Virus record (IMG/VR): IMGVR_UViG_3300011115_000893
Coordinates: 1-24,356 of that record
Origin: a virus
Direction: 5' to 3' (one strand)
DNA length: 24,356 nucleotides
Numbering within the stretch: position 1 is the stretch's first letter; each line of letters starts with the position of its first letter. Below are positions 21,601 to 24,356 of the stretch, one piece after another. Made by a program: the position numbers and the translations under genes. Under the pieces are notes generated by a model. The model worked only from the letters and a program-made list of their open reading frames with translations, did not search any database and was not told where the DNA came from.

Positions 21601-22824
21601 ATTCTTAATCAACAGTATCCAAATCTTTCTGGCACAGAAAAAGCGCAGATGATTACAAAAAATACGGTAGCAAAATTAAGAGATGAAACCCGCAAAAAAT
21701 TAATGGTTTTCTTTGAAAAACACAACGTCCTTAATCATGAAGTTAAAAGCATGTTTAAAGATGCCGTTGATGCCGATCAGGCTATTGGGGATGGACAAGG
21801 TACTTACATTGATTTAGCATTTAAACAGGCGGATAATGTAATAAACCGTGATTTAAAAGACTTTCACACAGCAACGGGCTCAGAGTTTGCTAGGCTAAAA
21901 CATCAACTTCCTGACTATTTAGTCCCTGACCTAGGTCATGGTGATTTGTATTCCAGCAAACTTCCTGAGGGGGAGGGGTACACACACATGATGTTGCATC
22001 ACAGCCATGAAACAAACCCGGTGGCTTTTAGCCGGTTTACTGACCACACTGTAAATCTTAATGGTCGAAAAGTGGAAGGAATGTATGTGACCGAGCTACA
22101 GTCCGATTTGTATAAACGGCTGAAGCAAAGAGGCGCTGTTGGGAAAAGCGCGGCAGATGATGCCCCTAAAATTGATAAAATAAAACAAGAACAACAAGAT
22201 TTAAATTCCCAAATAGAAACCCTAAGGGAAGAACATGAGTCATATTCAAAATACGGAGAAAACCCAAATACTATTAACTATGAGGTAACGGGAGCTAAAT
22301 TACGTGATTTACAAAATCAATTGCTTAACAAAGATATTTTAATTTCAAATATTAAAAACAAAAAATACGATGTTGCTCCAGCTTATGCGGGCATGGAAAA
22401 TTCTCCGCAAGTGATACAACAACTTGCAGCTAAAAATGCAGTGCTTGCTGGAATAAAACGTGGAAAGAATTTTGTGGCTTTTCCCGGGGTAGAGTCAGAT
22501 CAGGCAAAACTTTATGAAAAAATGCCACGAAACATTGATGAAATTTTAAGAGACCTTGGCCCCGGTTTTGAACATCAGATGGTGCATATCCCATTACCTG
22601 AAGGGGTGGATAGCACAAAAATGTACAAAATGATGAAAGCAAAGTCTGTTGAATATCCAACGGATGCAAATGGCATAGTTATGAATAACGAGCCCCTTAC
22701 AATGCTTTCGCACGCGATAGTCTGGGGCCCGGAAGCCGCTGCGCGGATCTTGAAACAGGGTGTACGATTCAATCATGGCGGCTCCGTTGAACGCCAACCG
22801 GACGATAATCGCCGCTACCTATAA
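18616..22824 (+). CDS. 1402-residue polyvalent virion protein: transglycosylase, metallopeptidase motif, polyvalent C-terminus
   Basis: ATG 18616; GAGGATCACGG upstream is a modest ribosome site. Residues 1-125 are a lytic transglycosylase: RIMEAESSG with catalytic E17, GEMQV near 42, AYNWGPGNV near 93. An Ala/Pro linker follows (130-185). RAGGSPEEGEE and RADGSPEEGES are spacer repeats near 263 and 558. H380-E-A-E-H384 in TMLHEAEHSMD is an HExxH zinc-peptidase motif. The region 615-820 is low in complexity. The last 400 residues include MYVTELQSDLYKRLK near 1155 and AKNAVLAGIKRGKNFVAFPG, resembling the E-x-Q-S-D domains of phage polyvalent proteins. It is probably packaged and injected, opening the cell wall and acting inside the host. 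It lies between terL and portal. The 3' third is much more AT-rich than the start. Confidence 0.75.
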   Translation: MANPTNEEFINRIMEAESSGRRYDKNGKLLQGPKTKHGTAKGEMQVLDKTNFDPGFGVEPAKNKSPEERARVGRDYAKAMLDRYNDKQHAAMAYNWGPGNVDKWLAKGQSAPVPKETEDYVVKVTGAPIGAQVAKKPAASPFETAAAPAPAAAAGAPKAPASPPVKKVAQATPAPAPTEDIKARIAALGPNYHAAMALSYLADNTDEDDPAIQSYRERMGEESERSALLSEPVVSPAIADLDLKVRSPFPEPVAAARGGLIHRAGGSPEEGEEVTGDSDTMASNTDPETGRVATTKYGEQTPVYSFQGKEYPAAQGANLPPSRSKQALEAYVQAMVPDANIREKYPLSDSVRGFISRKDPSTINLSPILSPGSREETMLHEAEHSMDARGGDLLGRPKVRNMDNNYRAYYLMGSRWAPVNMTVKNLVDNKDELEKFFGRPLDNSYFRKETYANVAKDGDPSALFSEQLATLSALEQQTGKFLTHDPKMRELIFPSNPLYNNTSMMAVYDALTGPRQTRMDARDMPPHTPVPSYLYEEPGSMSRFFRKHTTGPNEYGIPIKRADGSPEEGESSPEYSFMGAARPDNEHKLYPKTERMNPVVKAVKSGVDTFNRFIDSGPSVGRVVGDVVGAIPFVGPDLRKSMEESTVTLPTRYTRSPTNPNVAVGVETSKVPVTDALNSVKMSDLVGGTGVSNVLGSVGKGYAPSPLDVLDTVGAGAVGYKAAKAGVKTAKKASDMLKELKTPAQVAANVEPALDAATPAAASLSAMATQKGATATPFFSPLDAYAQTLTGPVTPAEFIKQVQNKGFRAYDVERAKEAMQKLGTGQVSPAQILDSLDKTYHPESFITKVAEPGTVGFTHPDVDNVFNGRGKSPPQGVVSLHLPVTEQMREARQVQIALENLKSYKLSLINPSVTSNSVMTSAEKAASLIADVYGQRSEQALDAMESVDLIRRKQEQIVPYLEQIPEYLKLQQEFKYPMAKADAKLFSQKYEQEGKILNQQYPNLSGTEKAQMITKNTVAKLRDETRKKLMVFFEKHNVLNHEVKSMFKDAVDADQAIGDGQGTYIDLAFKQADNVINRDLKDFHTATGSEFARLKHQLPDYLVPDLGHGDLYSSKLPEGEGYTHMMLHHSHETNPVAFSRFTDHTVNLNGRKVEGMYVTELQSDLYKRLKQRGAVGKSAADDAPKIDKIKQEQQDLNSQIETLREEHESYSKYGENPNTINYEVTGAKLRDLQNQLLNKDILISNIKNKKYDVAPAYAGMENSPQVIQQLAAKNAVLAGIKRGKNFVAFPGVESDQAKLYEKMPRNIDEILRDLGPGFEHQMVHIPLPEGVDSTKMYKMMKAKSVEYPTDANGIVMNNEPLTMLSHAIVWGPEAAARILKQGVRFNHGGSVERQPDDNRRYL

Positions 22825-22833
22825 GGACAGAAT

Positions 22834-24356
22834 ATGCCAGTTGAAAAAGCCCTACGTGCCGAAGACCTGCCTTCAGGCAGCATGGACATTGAAGTCGATG
22901 ACGGTCCGCTGCCTGATGTCAACATCACATTTGACATTGAGACCGGTGGCGTGGTCATTGACATGGGCGAAGACGATGCTGCTGAAGTCCCCTTTGACAG
23001 CAACCTTGCCGAGGTAGTCGAAGAGTCTGTCCTTGCCTCCATCTCCCAAGAATTGATGGACATGTTTGATGCGGACGTGGCATCACGCAAAGAGTGGGAA
23101 GATCAGTACAGCAAAGGCCTCAAACTCTTGGGCTTTAACATCGAAGAGCGCACCCGTCCTTTCAAAGGCGCGTGCGGCGTGAGCCACCCTCTGCTCACCG
23201 AGAGCATTGTTCAATTCCAGTCCCAAGCACTCAAGGAACTTCTGCCTGCCGAAGGCCCCGTGCGCACGCAAGTGCTGGGCAAGGAAACCCGTGAGAAGCT
23301 GATGCAAGCGGATCGCGTTCGGGACTACATGAACTACCAGATCACAGACGTGATGGAAGAGTACACGCCTGAGTTTGACCAGCTTTTGTTCTACACCGGC
23401 TACGGCGGCTCTACGTTCAAGAAGGTCTACTATGACGAGAACAAGGGCCGCATGGTGAGCGCTCTTGTGTTGGCCGACAACCTGTACATCCCGTACCACG
23501 GTTCGTCAGTCATGAGCGAATGCGAACGCATCACGCACCGTGTGTTCATGTCTGCCAATGCCTACCGCAAGGCCGTGGTTCGCGGTCAGTACTTGGATGA
23601 TGCCGAGACCGCTGACGCTGGCAACAACAACCCCAGCATCATCCAAAAAGCAGTTGACAAACTGACCGGCGTGGCTCCCACTCCTGAGAACGATGAAGTC
23701 TCTTTGCTGGAATTCCAAGTTGATTACGATCTCCCCGGCTTTGAAGACAAGGATGAGAATGGCGAGGCCACCAATATCCAGTTGCCCTACATCATCACTA
23801 TTGATGAGACATCCAAATCCGTTGTTGGCATCCGCCGCAACTGGAAAGAGGGCGACAAGAAGCACGCACGCAAGCAGTACTACGTGCATTACATCTTGGT
23901 CCAAGGCCCGGGAGCCTATGGCCTTGGTTTCTTGCAATTGATTGGTGGCCTGACCAAGACGGCTACCTCTGCTTTGCAGCAACTGGTCGATGCCGGTACG
24001 TTCTCCAACCTCCCCGCTGGCTTTAAGGCCAAGGGTGCACGGATCATGAACGATGACGTGCCGCTGCAACCGGGCGAGTTCCGTGACATCGACGCAGGCG
24101 GCGCAGAGTTGCAGTCCTCCCTGTTGCCGCTGCCGTACAAGGAACCCAGCCAGACGCTGTTTACCTTGCTTGGATTCTGCGTGGACGCTGGTCGGCGCAT
24201 GGCATCCATCACCGACATGCAGGTTGGCGACAGCAACCAGAACGCCGCCGTGGGCACAACGATTGCACTGCTGGAAAAAGGCAGCGCGGTCATGTCTTCT
24301 ATTCACAAGCGCCTGCACTACAGCCAGAAGCTGGAGTTCCAGTTGTTGGCCAAGGG
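22834..24356 (+). CDS. Portal protein (partial, runs off the window)
   Basis: At least 507 codons, still open at the end. AAGGA overlaps the previous stop (TAAGGACAGAATATG). An acidic N-terminus (IEVDDGPLPDVNITFDIETG) is followed by a helical core with the portal hallmarks of one phage family: EEYTPEFDQLLFYTGYGGST, FKKVYYDENKGRM, then LYIPYHGSS and ERITHRVFMSANAYRK. It continues with GPGAYGLGFLQLIGGLTKTA and TSALQQLVDAGTFSN, typical of portal proteins around the clip and stem. It forms the dodecameric DNA entry ring and docks the terminase. The C-terminus is outside the window. Confidence 0.85.
   Translation, partial: MPVEKALRAEDLPSGSMDIEVDDGPLPDVNITFDIETGGVVIDMGEDDAAEVPFDSNLAEVVEESVLASISQELMDMFDADVASRKEWEDQYSKGLKLLGFNIEERTRPFKGACGVSHPLLTESIVQFQSQALKELLPAEGPVRTQVLGKETREKLMQADRVRDYMNYQITDVMEEYTPEFDQLLFYTGYGGSTFKKVYYDENKGRMVSALVLADNLYIPYHGSSVMSECERITHRVFMSANAYRKAVVRGQYLDDAETADAGNNNPSIIQKAVDKLTGVAPTPENDEVSLLEFQVDYDLPGFEDKDENGEATNIQLPYIITIDETSKSVVGIRRNWKEGDKKHARKQYYVHYILVQGPGAYGLGFLQLIGGLTKTATSALQQLVDAGTFSNLPAGFKAKGARIMNDDVPLQPGEFRDIDAGGAELQSSLLPLPYKEPSQTLFTLLGFCVDAGRRMASITDMQVGDSNQNAAVGTTIALLEKGSAVMSSIHKRLHYSQKLEFQLLAK

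Noticed and set aside
23506-24318. Open frame of 270 codons on the minus strand
   Set aside because: It is the shadow of the portal gene and has no family features.
1-24356. CRISPR array, tRNA, rRNA or insertion sequence
   Set aside because: No regularly spaced repeats, cloverleaf or transposase were found; the only mobile-type gene is the HNH nuclease.

Overview
The window is part of the genome of a tailed double-stranded DNA phage (or a prophage). It carries a phage replication module (archaeo-eukaryotic-type primase, SF1 helicase, family A DNA polymerase), small and large terminase subunits, a very long virion-type polyvalent protein and the start of a portal gene. Roughly balanced GC, ordinary Shine-Dalgarno sequences, bacterial-type promoters and the look of the small proteins suggest a phage of a Gram-negative host. 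I think of Burkholderiales and other freshwater betaproteobacteria, but that host guess rests on memory of protein families and is an inference.

Layout. (1) 1-5701, plus strand: replication block of tightly overlapping genes: primase, a small TTG-started protein, an HNH endonuclease that looks inserted, a UvrD-like helicase whose Walker A motif is interrupted by an in-frame TAA, and PolA. (2) 5702-5904: convergent gap with one hairpin. (3) 5905-10519, minus strand: one operon of 21 very small genes (31-112 codons), nearly all overlapping by ATGA/GTGA/TGATG or by about 8-20 nt. Several are too short for usual gene calling. (4) 10520-11014: AT-rich divergent region with inverted repeats, GTAAT repeats and two outward promoters; a candidate origin. 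(5) 11015-12310, plus strand: small protein, terminase small subunit, VRR-NUC-like nuclease. (6) 12311-16650, plus strand: six transcription cassettes of one to two genes each. Each has a -10 box, a stem-loop at the predicted mRNA 5' end and an AGAAAGGATAG-type ribosome binding leader, and four share a sequence box at a fixed distance upstream of the -10. They encode accessory proteins, including a DUF932 protein and a Cys-rich protein. (7) 16650-17080: a non-coding stretch with a compact three-way-junction fold next to the terminase promoter. (8) 17081-24356, plus strand: terminase large subunit with an in-frame amber codon, a 1402-residue polyvalent protein (lytic transglycosylase, HExxH metallopeptidase motif, polyvalent-type C-terminus) and the portal gene running off the end.

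How it works together. Primase, helicase and polymerase would copy the genome, perhaps from the AT-rich divergent region. The minus operon and the cassettes look like early/middle host-takeover or accessory genes with a common expression signal. The right end is the packaging and virion module. The most interesting points are the repeated promoter/5'-hairpin/leader module, the two in-frame stops in otherwise intact core genes, the structured non-coding blocks at 14.9-15.1 kb and 16.8-16.9 kb, and the dense micro-gene operon.
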